A program made the translations under genes and the position numbers. From the NCBI RefSeq assembly GCF_020184175.1, contig NC_065531.1, positions 71,890,604-71,954,603 on the forward strand: DNA of 64,000 nt, read 5' to 3'. The DNA is from Aphis gossypii (Eukaryota; Arthropoda; Insecta; Hemiptera; Aphididae). The first letter of the stretch is position 1, and every line of letters starts with the position of its first letter. The notes under the pieces are model-generated. The model made no database searches and had not been told where the DNA came from. It saw nothing but the letters and a program-made list of their open reading frames with translations. Below are positions 15,001 to 28,700 of the stretch, piece by piece.

Positions 15001-18000
15001 TTTTGTAACGTGTTGTAGAAAATTGACTCGAGAAAACGAATTTAAACGAGTTGTAATATCCACGGATAAAGCCAATAACACCGGAAACATGATACACCAA
15101 TTCCAATGTTGTCCGGACCAATTGTATTTTGTTATCGGTAAAACCAAATCCTTTATCGATAATTCAATAATTGTATACCCATATACGAAAATCATGTTTA
15201 GGAAACGGATCTAACGATTGGTTATGCCTGGTGGAATGGTTGGCACAAAGAGGTGCATTGAAAGTAATAGTGGGCTTAGACAAATATTCACTGACACCGA
15301 CAACTTCACGGAAGTTCAACATTTTACTTGATCGTTATAAGGGTATCACCGTGCAATTGGTATCACAGTCATTGTTGGACACCGAACAATCGACTTGCGA
15401 TTTTCTGAACAGTTCGACTACAACATATCCATTAGCTGCAGTATTCTTCGTAAGCGGAGTAAGTCATCTGCATTCGAATTAAAATAAAAAAAGAAATGTT
15501 CGATTTTCATGCCGAGTCTTAAAAGATTTGTCTAAATTGTATGAGACATAGCATAATAAATATTATATACTATATATTAACACGCTTGCATACATAGTAT
15601 ACATGTTATAAGTTCACTTACTATAATTTTATTTATTTTTATATTTAACAAAACAAAAAGTATATTCAAATAATCAAATGAAGGTTTATTTTTTTCTAAA
15701 AATGAATAAATAAATCAAAATAAATGTATGTTTTTATTTAGTAATTTAATAAAATAATTTATTTTTCAATCAACTATTACACGAATTTAACTATAAGTAT
15801 AAAATTTTATTGTAGACAATAAGTAGACTAAATTAAGAAAAAAATTAATTGTATTAAAATCATAGTAAAATAAAATAAAATTTACCTTCTCATTTATGCA
15901 AGCTCGATAATTACAAAAGCATCTCATTATTTTTAATTTTATTTAAGACTGATCGATTATATTCAAAATAAATACAATTATGATAAGTAAAATATCATGT
16001 ATAGTACTAATATAGCAAGGCTTATGGCATTCATTTACGACAAATCATTTAAGGGAGGAACATGCAATTTGGACATACTTGTTATATTTATTTTTTGTAT
16101 GGAATTCGGATAAGTACACCTACCATATGCGTTATTGGTTATTCCCTCTAGAATAATGTGTTATAATGTTTATTCAATGAAGTGTTATTAAAATGTTGAT
16201 ATTATTAAGGTGGAAGAAAAAATTATCGAAAACATGGAAATGGCGATGAATCAAATTATCACGAAAAACAATCAGAAAACGCTATTCGCGTGCTTATTCT
16301 GCGGAGGAGCAAAAACGTGTGAACGATTAAAGGCAGTCGGCGTCAATGCGTTGTGTTTGTCGTGGGCACAAAACGGTGACAAACCCAAGCTCAGCAAAAT
16401 CATACCCATACTGGAAAATTTAATACTGAAATCCAACACGCTCAATAATGCTGTAGTCCTTTGCTCCGAACATGAGACCGATAAATGGACAAGTATGATC
16501 ATTTATTTGTTTATTACGTTAAAGAACGGACTGTGGTTTAAATTACAGATGACTAAATGATTATAATGTACCTTCATATTAAAATACAAAATAAATGCAA
16601 TTAATGTTTTCAAACAAATTAACACAGACAACTGTCTAGTTTTAAAATTAACTTCACTAAGTATATCTCAGGGCAGTAAAGTTCTCTTATAAACATCAAT
16701 AGTTTAATCTTATATATATAATTTCCAATTTTACGATAATATGTCATTTGCAACGTTACTTTATTCTAAGATTAGATTGCGATACCACCGTATGTCGTCT
16801 CTTTTATCTTTTACTCATTTTATTGGGTATTTATTTTATACTTGGACTGTATTGTATATAGCAACAGTTCAACAGTTCATAATTTATGTTTTTAAATCTA
16901 TACATTTCAATAGAATTTATTTAAATGTTTTTCGATTTAAGATTCCAAAGTTCTGCGGTATGACCAGAACAACATGTTTTTACCGAGCACCGTCGAAGAG
17001 CTGGAATATAATTCGAAGTACGTCGTCGTCGGTGATCCGAACTTTGTGGAAGTGGCCACTAAGAGCGTGTTGTATGCCGAAGCTAAAGGAGCATACCCAA
17101 TATTTGTTATGCCAGGTTTCCAACCCAACTGCATGACAAGCCTGTACAAAAATCTGGGCTACCCAACGTTCGAGGCCCGATACCCATCCAAATTCGAATC
17201 GGTCAAAAGCTTGGCCAGTATACTCGTAAAAGTGAGGTTCTATAATCTGATCAAATTTTCAGTACTAACCTTAGATTATTGGTCCTGGGGAGGCAGATTA
17301 ATAAATAATAACACTGTTTTAATTATCTCCAAAAAAGTGTCGCATGTACTGCAATATTGAATATTATACATTAAACATTATAATATATTATACTTTTATC
17401 AACAAAAAAATGTAGACTAGTTGGAAAACATTTGAGCACATTAGACCTGAAAAACAAATGTCTTTTCTATGTGAACTATTATCAACTTGATTTTGACTTA
17501 TGAAATACCACTGTGATGATGTTCCAGTACAATAAACAGCATTGTAGTTATTCAACGATGTCAAAATATCATTATCGATTATTGAAGCATATCGGATCAG
17601 AATGATTATCATTATTCATCGTGATCTGAAAATTTTATTCGTCCACTATGATATATATAAAAAAAAATGCAAACAGTCATGTGAATAAGCTAGAGTTGCA
17701 CAGTAAAAAAACTGTTAAAAACCTCTTGACAACTTACAACATCTTCTTAAAGTCATTGATTTAGCATTAGCGAGAGAGCTATACCATTCTAAATACAGCC
17801 ACCCAAATATGACTTGTATATTGTACATCTACACACTTTTGGTATTATAGAATAATACAATAACGCTCAGTAACCACGTATTAATTATAGCAGTTAAATA
17901 ATATATGTATATAAATGTTTTACTTAAATATTTAAATTTTGTAATACGAGTATACATCTTAAGCTAAATATTGACGTTACAGGATATAATTACTTATATT

Positions 18001-19083
18001 TTATCTACCTAGGTATTTATTCATATCACTATTATTCTTAATAATATTGCCTATATTAATAATATATAATGTATATACGAATTTTTTTTTGGAGATTATG
18101 GACCAGTAACTTTGGTTTACCATCTTATCTTGTTATAATTATGACATGTTGATTATGTTTTAGAAACTCAGACAAATAACCGAACACCGTGCAGTCACTC
18201 TGATCGGAGAGTCTTGGGGTGGCGCAGTCGCTCTGGTCATGGCTCAAATATTGGAAACTGAAGGCATTTTGGTATCGTTGTCACTACTGAATGGAGTACC
18301 AAGCACTCTTAAAAATTGGACCTCTGAAAATCACGTTCTTAACGACAACGTTAACACGTCGTTGCTTTCACGATACTTAAATATTGATTGCGAGGTACGA
18401 ACTTGATCGACCACTAACCTAACTCGATACACTAAATCAACCTTACTCGATACAATTTTAAAATAATATAATATATTTATCTTTGATTTTTATTTTTGTT
18501 TTTTCATCTTGATGAATTACAGGTGGCCAAAAAGTTTTCATCTCAATGCGAATGGGACGCGAACATTAACCAGCTACTGCAGTCTAATAAGATTTTGGAA
18601 GTTAATGAAGTGCGCAACTCGTTAAACATGATACAATCGCAACTCAACACATTGATTAAACTAGAACCACTACCCAATAAACTATTATCAATACCCCAAG
18701 TATTTGTATCAAATGAGCTATCCGACATGGGTCTAGACGCCTTAAACGAAGTGAGTCACTTCAATATGACCGATATAATAATGAACTGGTTAATTATAGC
18801 ACATCATTATTTTTATCGTACAATTAATTTTACAAATTATAAAATTATAGACGTTTTAGTTATATTTTATAATCTTTGTTTTTTTTTTCATTAGTTTTGT
18901 ATCAACCAGCCTGTTATTCATATTGTCGCCGAAGTAAATAGTCAGAACATGTTAAAAGACGCCAATGTTATCAAAACCATCAATGAAAACGTAGCATTTG
19001 ATTACCCACACAGCTCGACGTTGTCTCTAAACGACAAATACAGTCAGCACTATTATAGTACCGATGTTCCATTAGTATGTTAA
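1..19083 (+). CDS. Fatty-acid-synthase-like multidomain protein, copy A (5' partial)
   Basis: Animal type I FAS architecture with degraded catalytic sites. 32 exons join in frame: 2-110, 3720-3872, 4970-5140, 5318-5518, 5622-5860, 5954-6187, 6404-6613, 6691-6825, 6907-7137, 7884-8303, 8363-8664, 9138-9282, 9393-9503, 9665-9773, 9923-10195, 10481-10651, 11582-11742, 12240-12386, 12468-12701, 12827-13017, 13087-13287, 13847-14105, 14192-14371, 14469-14661, 14745-14937, 15019-15137, 15202-15458, 16210-16492, 16942-17231, 18164-18394, 18523-18750, 18895-19083; 2,189 codons plus a few missing at the N-terminus. KS: the Cys of DTACSSS is Phe (5344-5346) and the EAHGTG His is Asp (5843-5845). MAT is intact (GHSVGE Ser 7944-7946). 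The DH His is Tyr (9459-9461), but the LDATLQ Asp remains. ER has SGLTAIG instead of SGSGGVG. KR has GNGSND and lacks the Tyr segment. No ACP is seen. TE has GESWGG (Ser 18212-18214), with Asn at the Asp position. Whether it makes any lipid is unknown. Confidence 0.88.
111..3719 (+). other. Intron 1 of copy A
   Basis: A 3.6-kb intron between the first two KS exons, with donor gtgaga and acceptor ttttcag. It is A+T rich and contains no supported gene. Short open frames at 361-549 and 3343-3552 show no protein family signal and are not conserved in copies B or C, whose corresponding introns are only 64-81 bp. The single recognisable feature inside is the hAT-type element at 1761-2521. The great length difference from B and C is partly explained by that insertion. 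Confidence 0.7.
1761..2521. mobile_element. Non-autonomous hAT-type DNA element (761 bp)
   Basis: The ends are inverted: CAGGGGCGGCTCGT on the left and the complement of CAGTAGCGGCTCGT on the right. It is flanked by a perfect 8-bp direct duplication, caaatcat, at 1753-1760 and 2522-2529. CAG...CTG termini with an 8-bp target duplication are the hallmark of hAT transposons. The interior has no transposase frame, but it holds a G+C-rich patch near 1997-2180 that contrasts with the surrounding intron. It lies inside intron 1 of the FAS-like copy A. The intact duplication suggests a fairly young insertion. Confidence 0.85.
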
Positions 19084-19087
19084 TAAA
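19082..19087 (+). terminator. Candidate polyadenylation signal of copy A
   Basis: AATAAA overlaps the TAA stop of copy A. A signal so close to the stop would give a very short 3' untranslated region. Other A+T-rich hexamers follow within 120 bases, so the real cleavage site cannot be fixed from sequence alone. Confidence 0.3.
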
Positions 19088-19292
19088 TTATAAATATTTC
19101 GTTTTCAAATAACGATTGTTTATTTGTTAGCGAATTTGATAAAAACGCATATACTATTTAATATTGTTTATTTATTATAACCGAAATATAAAGCATTTCG
19201 TATTTTAAAGTAATTTATTTTTAATCCTCATGGTTTTTTTCTTTCTTGAGATAAGCAAATACAGTTCACTCTCAGTGACTCGTACTTCATGA

Positions 19293-19306
19293 GGGGGGGG
19301 GGGGGG
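19293..19306. repeat. Homopolymer G14
   Basis: A run of 14 G residues in an otherwise A+T-rich intergenic region just downstream of copy A. Such runs are rare in this window and prone to length polymorphism or sequencing error. Confidence 0.9.
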
Positions 19307-19825
19307 TGGAAAGAATTCGAATAACTAAAAATGTCGAGTTATCAAAATCTTAAAAAATAATTCTTCACTTGTAATAGTGCTGCAGGGTCCTGTTTGCGAT
19401 TTTTTGATTTTTTCTTTTTGTCATTGTCCAATAAATCGGAAATGATATCGTCTTCAGTCTCTTTCTCAACAAATATGCAAATTGTCATCGATATTGACGT
19501 ATAATTTAAAAGTTTCATTGAAATGTATTGTCTCTGTTAATTGATCTTGATGATTTTTAGTACTATACTAAGATAAAAAAAAAATTCGAGATATCGAAAA
19601 CTTGTCCAATTAATTTTCGAGGTTTAATTTTTAAGTTTATGTAAACATTAAGTGTTATTGTTATTTAAAGTGGAATTTTATTTATTTGAGATATCGAAAA
19701 TTTTAAGTTATCAAGGTTCGAGGTTCTGAGAGTCAACTTTACCATCCATCTATGTTCTATTCAATACATGTAGACATAAGTACCATTATGATAATTCATA
19801 GTAAATAATAATAACATATTTTATG

Positions 19826-19856
19826 TTTTTTTTTTTTTTTTATTATTATTATTATT
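19826..19856. repeat. T-tract plus (TTA)n simple repeat
   Basis: A run of T followed by TTA triplets in the A-B intergenic spacer. Simple-sequence DNA; no function inferred. Confidence 0.75.
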
Positions 19857-22600
19857 TTCAGAGTTAGTTTAGATCAATTCTAGTTTTATAAATTGTTTAT
19901 AAGATAATAATACATTAAAGCTTCAATTATATGATAATCTAGTATAAAAATAAAAAAGTTGATAATTATTGTCTAATGGTTAAAACCACTTTATTTTACT
20001 ACTATAACAGTAACTAGATATCGAGTGTACCTCACCATTGAGTAATAGTCACTGTAATGGATGTGTTGAAATTTGAATTAAATAATAAATCGTTGTATAA
20101 TGTATACAACGAATACTAATGAATCCGAGCGGAAAAGTCGTAAGCATTTATTTCAAAGAATTTAATTGTACGAAATTGTAGAAAAAAAGCACATAATTTT
20201 GTCAAGGTTTAGTATTAAGATTTAAAGTTGGCAGTAGTGGCAAAACCGACCTGATATTTTATTAGGTATATATTTATATTGCTGCATTAAAAAGACCTTC
20301 TTAACCTTACAATTTTTTTTTTATCGAAAATGTGAATCAAATCTATTTTATTTTTTGCAGAAATGAATAGCATCCCAAAATTACTCCTTAAACACAACGT
20401 TTAAAATTTTCAAATAATGTGTTATCATTGAAAATGAATGATCTGACTTCCTAAATTTAAAATATCAATCGATCAATTGTGAGTTTTAATATTGGACTGC
20501 ATAACATTTATTTACTGTATTTTTCAAGGATAATCGATTTCTTGATCGTATATTAATAACAACGACGAACAATAAATATCAAAAAAATTACAAATCAATG
20601 CAATAAGGTCATATTTTTGTACCTACGTGTACCTACATATTGCATCTCATTGCAATTGTCTTGTGAATACAATATTTATAAGACGTAGAAAAATATCATA
20701 ACTAGAATAAATTGTTAATACATTATTAAATTATATATTTTTTCAACCCAATCTAGTGGAAAGTAGCTAGGTTACTACCAACAATAGTAACATCAAATTG
20801 TCTGATCGATATCCGTTCAATACATTATGAATATTAAATATAGTATACGAAAATGTAGACCAATCATTGACAAAAATATGCAATAAGAGCAAGGACAATA
20901 TTTTAATTAAAATTAGTAAGTTAAATTAAAAGTGAAATTATAACAAGTTTTACTGTAATTAATGTTTTTTGAATAATTGTTTTTTTTGGTCACTAATGCT
21001 ATTAGAAAATTAGGTTAATAGAATGCATTCAGTTTTTACAGAAACACAACATTATAATATTAATCTAATTTTTTATCTCTACTTCCTAATTATACAATCA
21101 AGCTATATTTTATACTGTAATCTTTTTAAGTATTTTATTAAAGAATTTAAATCATATAAATATTAGTTCTTAAATAATTATTATATTTTTCATTGATTTT
21201 ACATGTTTGTCAACATTTATTGGCTATTCATAAGACGTTAATAAGGTTCCTACCTAAATGGGAATGGTATCACTGTCCCGTGTATTGGGTTAATATTTTT
21301 TTTTTTATTTAAAAAAATGACCAATTAGGTATTGATTTACCTTCAAACTTATATTCGTGGAAATACGAATAAAACTCATGACTTTTATCCAAATCCATTT
21401 GAAATAATTTTTGATGATTAATTCATTGCTTCAAATGTAATATTACCAAATAATAATTAACTGCGCCGAAGTGATAGTAAAATCAAATCAAATTTTAACA
21501 TAAAAAAAAAGATATTTTAAATTCCGTTAATTTATATTATTAAAACTCATAATTAATTTCTTAAAAGCTGTTTTGAGAAACATTTTACATAATGGGTTAA
21601 TTTGTTTGTTTTTGTTAACGAATTTTAAGACTATGCTAATGTAGTGTGCTAATTTGATAATTCATGGGATACTGATAAAATGTTGACCACACTACTGATT
21701 TCCAATATCCTAAAAATGATTTAATGTTTTTGAATAATAAATTAGCAAGCTACTGACGTAATGTTGATGGTTGGTTTTACTTTTTAAAAATATTGCATTG
21801 TTTTGCAGTTATGTGATTGTAAATCACTAGAACAATACAGCTTATGTTCATGGCAAGTAGAGTAGGTAAATCATTTACATGTTAACCTTTGTATATGATT
21901 TTTAATGAAAATAATTTAATGAGATGATCAATAAATGGTTTGTTTATGTATTACAATAATCATAGCACTTTTTGTCGAAATAAATACAACGATACTCTCG
22001 GATTCATTATTCAGTGTGATTAGTTGAGTTGTTGAAGCAGACAACGGATCCACTATAAATTTATTCTCAGGTAATGATTTGACATATTATTTTTTCCATT
22101 GTGGCAACGTTTTAGCTGTAAAACATTTAATTTAATATTTTATATTTTATATTTTTTTTTTTTTATTATTATTATTTTATTCTATAAGTATTAACAAAAA
22201 ATTAATTTACAGTTCTATTCAAAATTAATAATTATTTTCATTAAATTTTGTGTATAATCGACTTACAAAATATTGCGCTTAGTCACAAAATTGGAGCAAT
22301 ATTTTTTATAGACCATAAAGCCGGTATTTTTCTCTTTTTCTTAAATTTCACAATATTATAGGACACATTCTTATTCGTATAAAATCCATAATATCGTATA
22401 TGTTTCCTGAGGTTTTATTTCCAAGGTTCACATTATCGTTAATGATTAAAAATAATAATATTCGATGGGTATATATTTTTCATAAATTTATAGAATTTTG
22501 GACGTATTTATCATTTATCGTTTTAGATTTAGGGCATATTATATTCTATTTTATATTTTTAGTTGATATAATGTTATTATTTTATGTTTCTTTTTATAAA

Positions 22601-22602
<2 letters not shown>

Positions 22603-22644
<42 letters not shown>

Positions 22645-22652
22645 TGTGTGTA
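22603..22652. repeat. (GT)n microsatellite
   Basis: About 50 bases of GT dinucleotides, interrupted once by GG near 22638. It creates an apparent Cys-Val run in a spurious open frame. Likely polymorphic in length. Confidence 0.95.
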
Positions 22653-24766
22653 AGCAATACACGCTAAGTATATCACACTCATTGTTTGTAATATGGTACG
22701 TAGGTATTAATAAACCCAAAGATATGCATCTTGATGCAATTTTAAAAAGGATTTCTAACAGGGTTTTGTTGATTCGTGAAAATGAATATTTTTTGATTGT
22801 ATAGAATTCCCACGAGTTACATTACATCAAATAAAATAGAATAATTATATATAGTTATAGGCCTGTATTTTATATTTAATCGAAACAACCAAATAATTGT
22901 GTTAAAACCTGTTCAGATTAAATTTTACGGAGTTTAAGAATAGGTAGAGTGAAAAAAACAACGGACATTTAGTTTGACATGACAATTCCTCCCAGAATCA
23001 GTTGTATAGAGAATTATAAAAAAAAAATAATACAATTATTAGCATAGGTAATAATTATAGTTAGAAGTAGTGCAGAGCTAACTGTCATTGCCACCCTAGG
23101 GAAATCATTCGGTGAGTGGCAACACTATTCAATGCTATATTTAATATAATTTCAAGGGAAACTAAAATATTATGTAGGTACCTACATTTAAACCTTTACC
23201 AAAGCCGGTTGCTATTGTAAGTTTATCTGTGAACCTAATATTTTTCCCGTGTAATCATTTTTTATTATTCGAAATTAACAAATCCTATTTTTGTTTTTAT
23301 TATACAAATAGCTTAAATTTTTTTGAATCACTTAATATACAAATTTTTAATAAAGTGAATTAATTAAATCACTGAATTATAAGAATAATTTTAAGTGCTT
23401 TTTATTAACTATAAATGATAATTTTATCATCGGCTTCTTTATCATGAAAAAATATTTATAATTGATTATTACTAAAATATTATATATAAGAAAAAACGGT
23501 GTATAAACGGGATAATGTGGGCTAATAATTAATAATGGAATATTAACTATTTTATTTTATTATTTAGAATTGTGTATTGTATAACTGTTCTATCAGTATT
23601 AGATATTTTATCTAGAATTAAGTATTTAGTATGGCATTAGAGCTTTTATTTTTATTTTCTATTATGAAATATTTGAGATATATTTTTAAATAAATAAATA
23701 ATAAGAAAATATTAATGTAATATATTATATATCAATTCCTTGCTCCTAGGTATGGATATATGGCTTCAGTGACCTATAGTGCCATGATTAGAAGATAATA
23801 ATTATAAATCAATATAATATTTTGGTTAAATATTTTATAAATACAATACAATATATTTTCTGAATAAAATATTGTCTATATTCCTCTAAGATATTACTTA
23901 TACACCTTATTTGAAGTACTTAAGTAGTATAGTTTCAAAATTCATCATATTAATTTAAATACATAACTATTTTTAAGATATAATATTAATTTTTTTTTGA
24001 ATTTTTCCCTATTTATAGCTTTCAACTTAATTTCAAATGAAATAATTTTTTAATTTATGAACTATTAATAATAATAATTTGTTATTATCTAGTTATAAAT
24101 TCAACTTTAATTTTTTTATTAACTAATAATTAATTTTATTTATCATGAAAATAGAAGAAATAATTTTTTAGCAATAGAGTAGATCATAATGATATTTCGT
24201 AGTGTAAATTATTATAATTTTGAATTTTAAAAAGCTATATACAATAGAAAGTACAAATACATATATGTATACCTATTTAAAATAAAAATTTAAAACAATT
24301 GGTCATAAATGTTTAATTTTATTTTAAAACAAGTTAATATTGAAACCAACTTAACATAGTTTTAAAAGGTATATAAAAAAATACGTTATTTTTTCAAACT
24401 ATTCATGTAAATGTCTTATTTTTAATATAAAATTTACCAACTTAACTGTATATTTTTTTAATATTAGTATATATCGAAATTATTCAAGTCTTTACATAAA
24501 GAGAAATTATAGATTAATTACGAAAATAAAAGGATAACACAATCACTGATATACATTTTTTTATAAAATTTTATATAAATTCCGCTGAACACATTATATT
24601 GAATATAGTTATGTAGGTAATAGAATAAAATTCAGAGATGTTAATTAATTATCATATTTATATAATAAAATATGATTAAGTATGAATATTATAATTGACT
24701 GTGTAAATTAATTTTGAAATTATTTTTGGATGTTATTCAGTGTTTAATAACAAATAAATAAATATA

Positions 24767-25685
24767 ATGGCTGACCACAAAGAAGAAGTTGTAATATCGG
24801 GCATCGGAGGATTGTTTCCAGAAAGTGATAATATAACCGAGTTGAGCGATTTGCTGTTTAACAAAATGAACGGAGTAACAATCGATTCAAGGAGATGGAA
24901 ACCAAGTATTTAATATTTATTTACTACGATATTAAATTAAATTAAATTAAAAAATGATATTTTTTATAGATAATAATCTGGGTGCGATAAATGGAACTGG
25001 AAAAATAAAAAACATTGACAAATTTGATGCGACATTTTTCAGCGTTCATCCAAAACTTTGTAGTGTTATGGACTTATTGACAAAAATGCTTTTAGAAAGA
25101 TCAATTGAAGCAATTATTGATGCCGGTCTAAGTCCATCAGACTTACATGGAACAAATACTGCGGTATTTATGGGATCTGCAATTAGTGAAACGGAAATGG
25201 CATGTATGGATGCCTCTTCAAGCGTATCATTTTCAATGTTAGGTCGTAGTAGAACAATGCAAGCAAATCGGCTTTCTTTTATTCTGAACTTAAACGGTAG
25301 TATAAAACATTTAAAATAATAAACAAGACGGTTTTTATAATTGTTTAAACGATGTGTTATAACTAGGACCTAGTTTTTCCATGGACGGAGGTTGGATATG
25401 CGGTTCCAATGGTTTGAAAAAAGCGAAAGAAATGATTGAAAATGGTTTCATATCATCTGCATTAGTTGGGGTTGCTAATTTGACTCTTCGACCAGAATTA
25501 CAATTTGTTCATCAAGGCTTGAATAAATTAAACAAAGGCGATCAAACAAAACCATTCAGTTCTGACGGTAAATTTATATTTTAAAGCAATCAAATCAAAA
25601 TAATAATAACATATCAAATTTATAGTCCTTCTAATTTTACACTAACATAGTTTTAATTAGTTTATTCTATTGTGTCATCCAAGTG

Positions 25686-25718
<33 letters not shown>

Positions 25719-28700
25719 AATGAAAATAAGACAATAATATCATACATTAATGATTTAATTTATGTAGATATTAATCATGCTTGAGATTTACATGATAATT
25801 ATTTTTAAAACATTAGATACCTATTCACAACAATTTTTCATATTTTGTTATAATTTAAAAACGAATAACCATAGAATATATTTGAAATGTTTACCAAATA
25901 TTTAAATAGTCATTTTCTATAAATAGTACAATTTTAAAAATATTTTGAAATTCTTTGAGCTTTTTTTAGGCACATACAATTTTATATTTAATTTAGTTTT
26001 TTCATTTAATCATTATCAGTAAAATAATTGTTATGCCATAAAAGCTTGAAAATATAATACAACGTTCAAAAAAAAAAAAAAAAATACTTTTTAAATACGT
26101 TATTTAAAAAAAAAATTGGACCTTTTCCGTTAGTTCACTACCACTACTTTTTTTGATTTTTCTGTTCATTCACTAACATTAATCCATAAACATATTATTT
26201 AGATTCTGGGGGTATGAAGTGTGCTTTATGTGTATATAGTTACTACCAATAACTATATGCGTGTTTCGGCACTCGTCGCTACGCTCCGCACAAATCGAAA
26301 ATATCCCTCGACTTGCTATGCAACGCCACCTCAAGTAAGTCACAGGATAATCACTGCCCATATACTACGACATAACTTACCCTGTGACTTACTTGAGGTG
26401 GCGTTGCATAGCAAGTCGAGGGATATTTTCGATTTGTGCGGAGCGTAGCGACGGCGCCGAGGAGCGTAGCGACGAGTGCCGAAACACGCATGTGTAGTCA
26501 TTGGTAGTGAATAAACGGAAAAGGTCCAAAAAATTTAATACTACTTTAAAGAAAATTATTTATTTAAATTAAAAATCAATGTTGTAATTTTGTTATAGTA
26601 CAAAATCATTATCAGTGTGAATTTCAAACGTTTTTTTTATATAAACCATACTCAACGTAATGATATTATCAAAATATGTAAATTAATTCTAAGACATTAT
26701 TACTCGATTATACTATGAGAAATTGTTTTATAATAAGGTAGTATTGACTTAATAGTTGATAAGAATTGTATAATATTATGGTTTAAATAAAATATATTTA
26801 ACAAAAATTAAATCAACTTACCATAATACCTACTATGGTTTATATAATCAATGATAAATGATAATACTAATAGTAAAATAAACTAATTTAATAATAATAT
26901 CAAAAAATATAATATCTTAAAATATACTTAGTGATATAGACTAATTTATTGACCGCTTAGAATCATTTTTCATGTTAAACTATACTTCATTGAATTCAAA
27001 TTTAACATAACTATTACAGTGATATTCATTGCACAGCAATGTTACTCATTTGTCATTTTATTTTATTAGCTAATTATTAACTACAATATCATATTTTCTT
27101 TTATAAATGATATAAATATTTTAATTTAGCTGATGGATACAACAGATCAGAAGCTTGTATTGTTTTTTATCTTCAAAAAGCTTCTGAAGCCAAACGTTCA
27201 TACGGAACATTGGTGAATGTAAAATCTGTGCAGTTTGGTAATAATTTTGGAAACATAACCGAACACAATGAAAATCACTTTAAATCGTTACTGTTAGATT
27301 CTTACAAAGAAGCTAACATTGATCCTGCTTCAATTGATTACATAGAAGCTTACGGATCTGGAATTAAGGTGATGTATAAATGATGATAAATGTATATTTA
27401 TATTTTAATTTTGTGTTCATTTTACAGAATGAAGATGCTATGGAATTAAATATTATGGAAGAAGTTTTTTGCACTGAAAGTAGAAAAAAACCTTTAAAAG
27501 TGGGTTCAGTAAAGAGTAACATGGGTCACTGTGAAGTGTCTGGTCTCTTCATGTCAATTGTAAAAGCCATTATTACGTTAGAAAGTGGATACATACCACC
27601 TAACATAAATTACACAGAACCAAATAACAATATAAACGCGTTAAAAAACGGAAAAATTCAAGTACGATAATCATAATTTTATTATATTTTTTAATAAAAA
27701 CAAAGTAATTAATAAATAATTATTCATATAAAACATTTTTGCTAAAGCGATTACATTACTTATACATTACTTAATATATTACCATATTAACATTTCTATC
27801 TGTAATTATAAATTATAAATTATTATCGTTTTCTTGTAGGTTATCACTGAAAAAACTCCTTTTACTGGTGACATAATTGGAATCAGTTCATTTGGAATTA
27901 TAAATGCTTTTAGTCATGTAATTCTTAAAAAAAATAATATCGTTAATAATAACATGATGAACGTTCACGACTCTAACAATATTCCACGTTTACTATTTGT
28001 ATCAGGGCGTACTGAGGAAAACGTTAGAGGGGCATTAAACATGGTATCTATAAATTAAAATCAAAAGCTTTTAGATGTATTATATTAATATTAATCACAT
28101 GATTATTAGATTAAAAAACGAGGAAACAATGCAGAGTTTGTAACACTGACTAACGACGTGTTCACTAACAATATCTTTGCCCATTTCTTTAGAAGTTATA
28201 CCATTTTCCCTGCTCTGGATGAATCAAGAATAGATGATACCTGGGTAAATAGCATTTTTATAACTATTAATTCATTTTGCGTACTCCTATTGTGTGTTAT
28301 TTTTATTTTATTTTAAAATAACTTAATAAAAATTATATTTAAAGAATATTAGTTCAACAAAACGTCCGATCTGGTTTATATTCTCTGGAATGGGGTCACA
28401 ATGGCATGGAATGGGAGCAGATCTTATGAAACTTCCAATTTTCGCCAATGCTATAAATAAATGTGATAATGTACTAAAGCCACTAGGAGTCGACATCAAA
28501 TACATAATAACCAGCCAAGATCCAAAAATATTTGATAATATACTTAATTCTTTCGTTGGAATCGCTGCCGTTCAGGTTTAAATCAATAAAATAATGTCTG
28601 AATTTGCACAATAAATATATGTGTTATACATTCATATTTTTAGATCGGATTAGTAGACGTTTTGAAAGCATTAGACATAGTACCTGATGGAATTATAGGT

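Larger units (their letters stand above)
19084..24766. other. Intergenic region between copies A and B
   Basis: 5.7 kb of A+T-rich DNA without a supported gene on either strand. It holds a 14-G run (19293-19306), a T/TTA tract (19826-19856) and a GT microsatellite (22603-22652). The only long open frame, 22400-22804, runs through the GT repeat and shows no family resemblance. The promoter of copy B must lie toward the right end, but no distinctive element could be singled out in the A+T background. Confidence 0.6.
25568..27129 (+). other. Long KS-region intron of copy B
   Basis: A 1.56-kb intron between the third and fourth exons of copy B; the matching intron in copy C is only 274 bp. Donor gtaaat, acceptor tttag. 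Apart from a TTA repeat near its start and the fold-back element at 26116-26529, it is featureless A+T-rich DNA. Confidence 0.7.

Noticed and set aside
16741..17136. 131-codon frame overlapping the TE exon of copy A
   Set aside because: The neighbouring frame at 16942-17231 matches the TE of copy B and joins in phase; this one is a shadow plus intron.
22400..22804. 134-codon open frame on the + strand
   Set aside because: It runs through a GT microsatellite and otherwise encodes low-complexity hydrophobic residues typical of A+T-rich noncoding DNA; no family resemblance or splice partners.
26179..26448. Opposing open frames on both strands
   Set aside because: They are the two arms of the fold-back element read in opposite directions, not genes.
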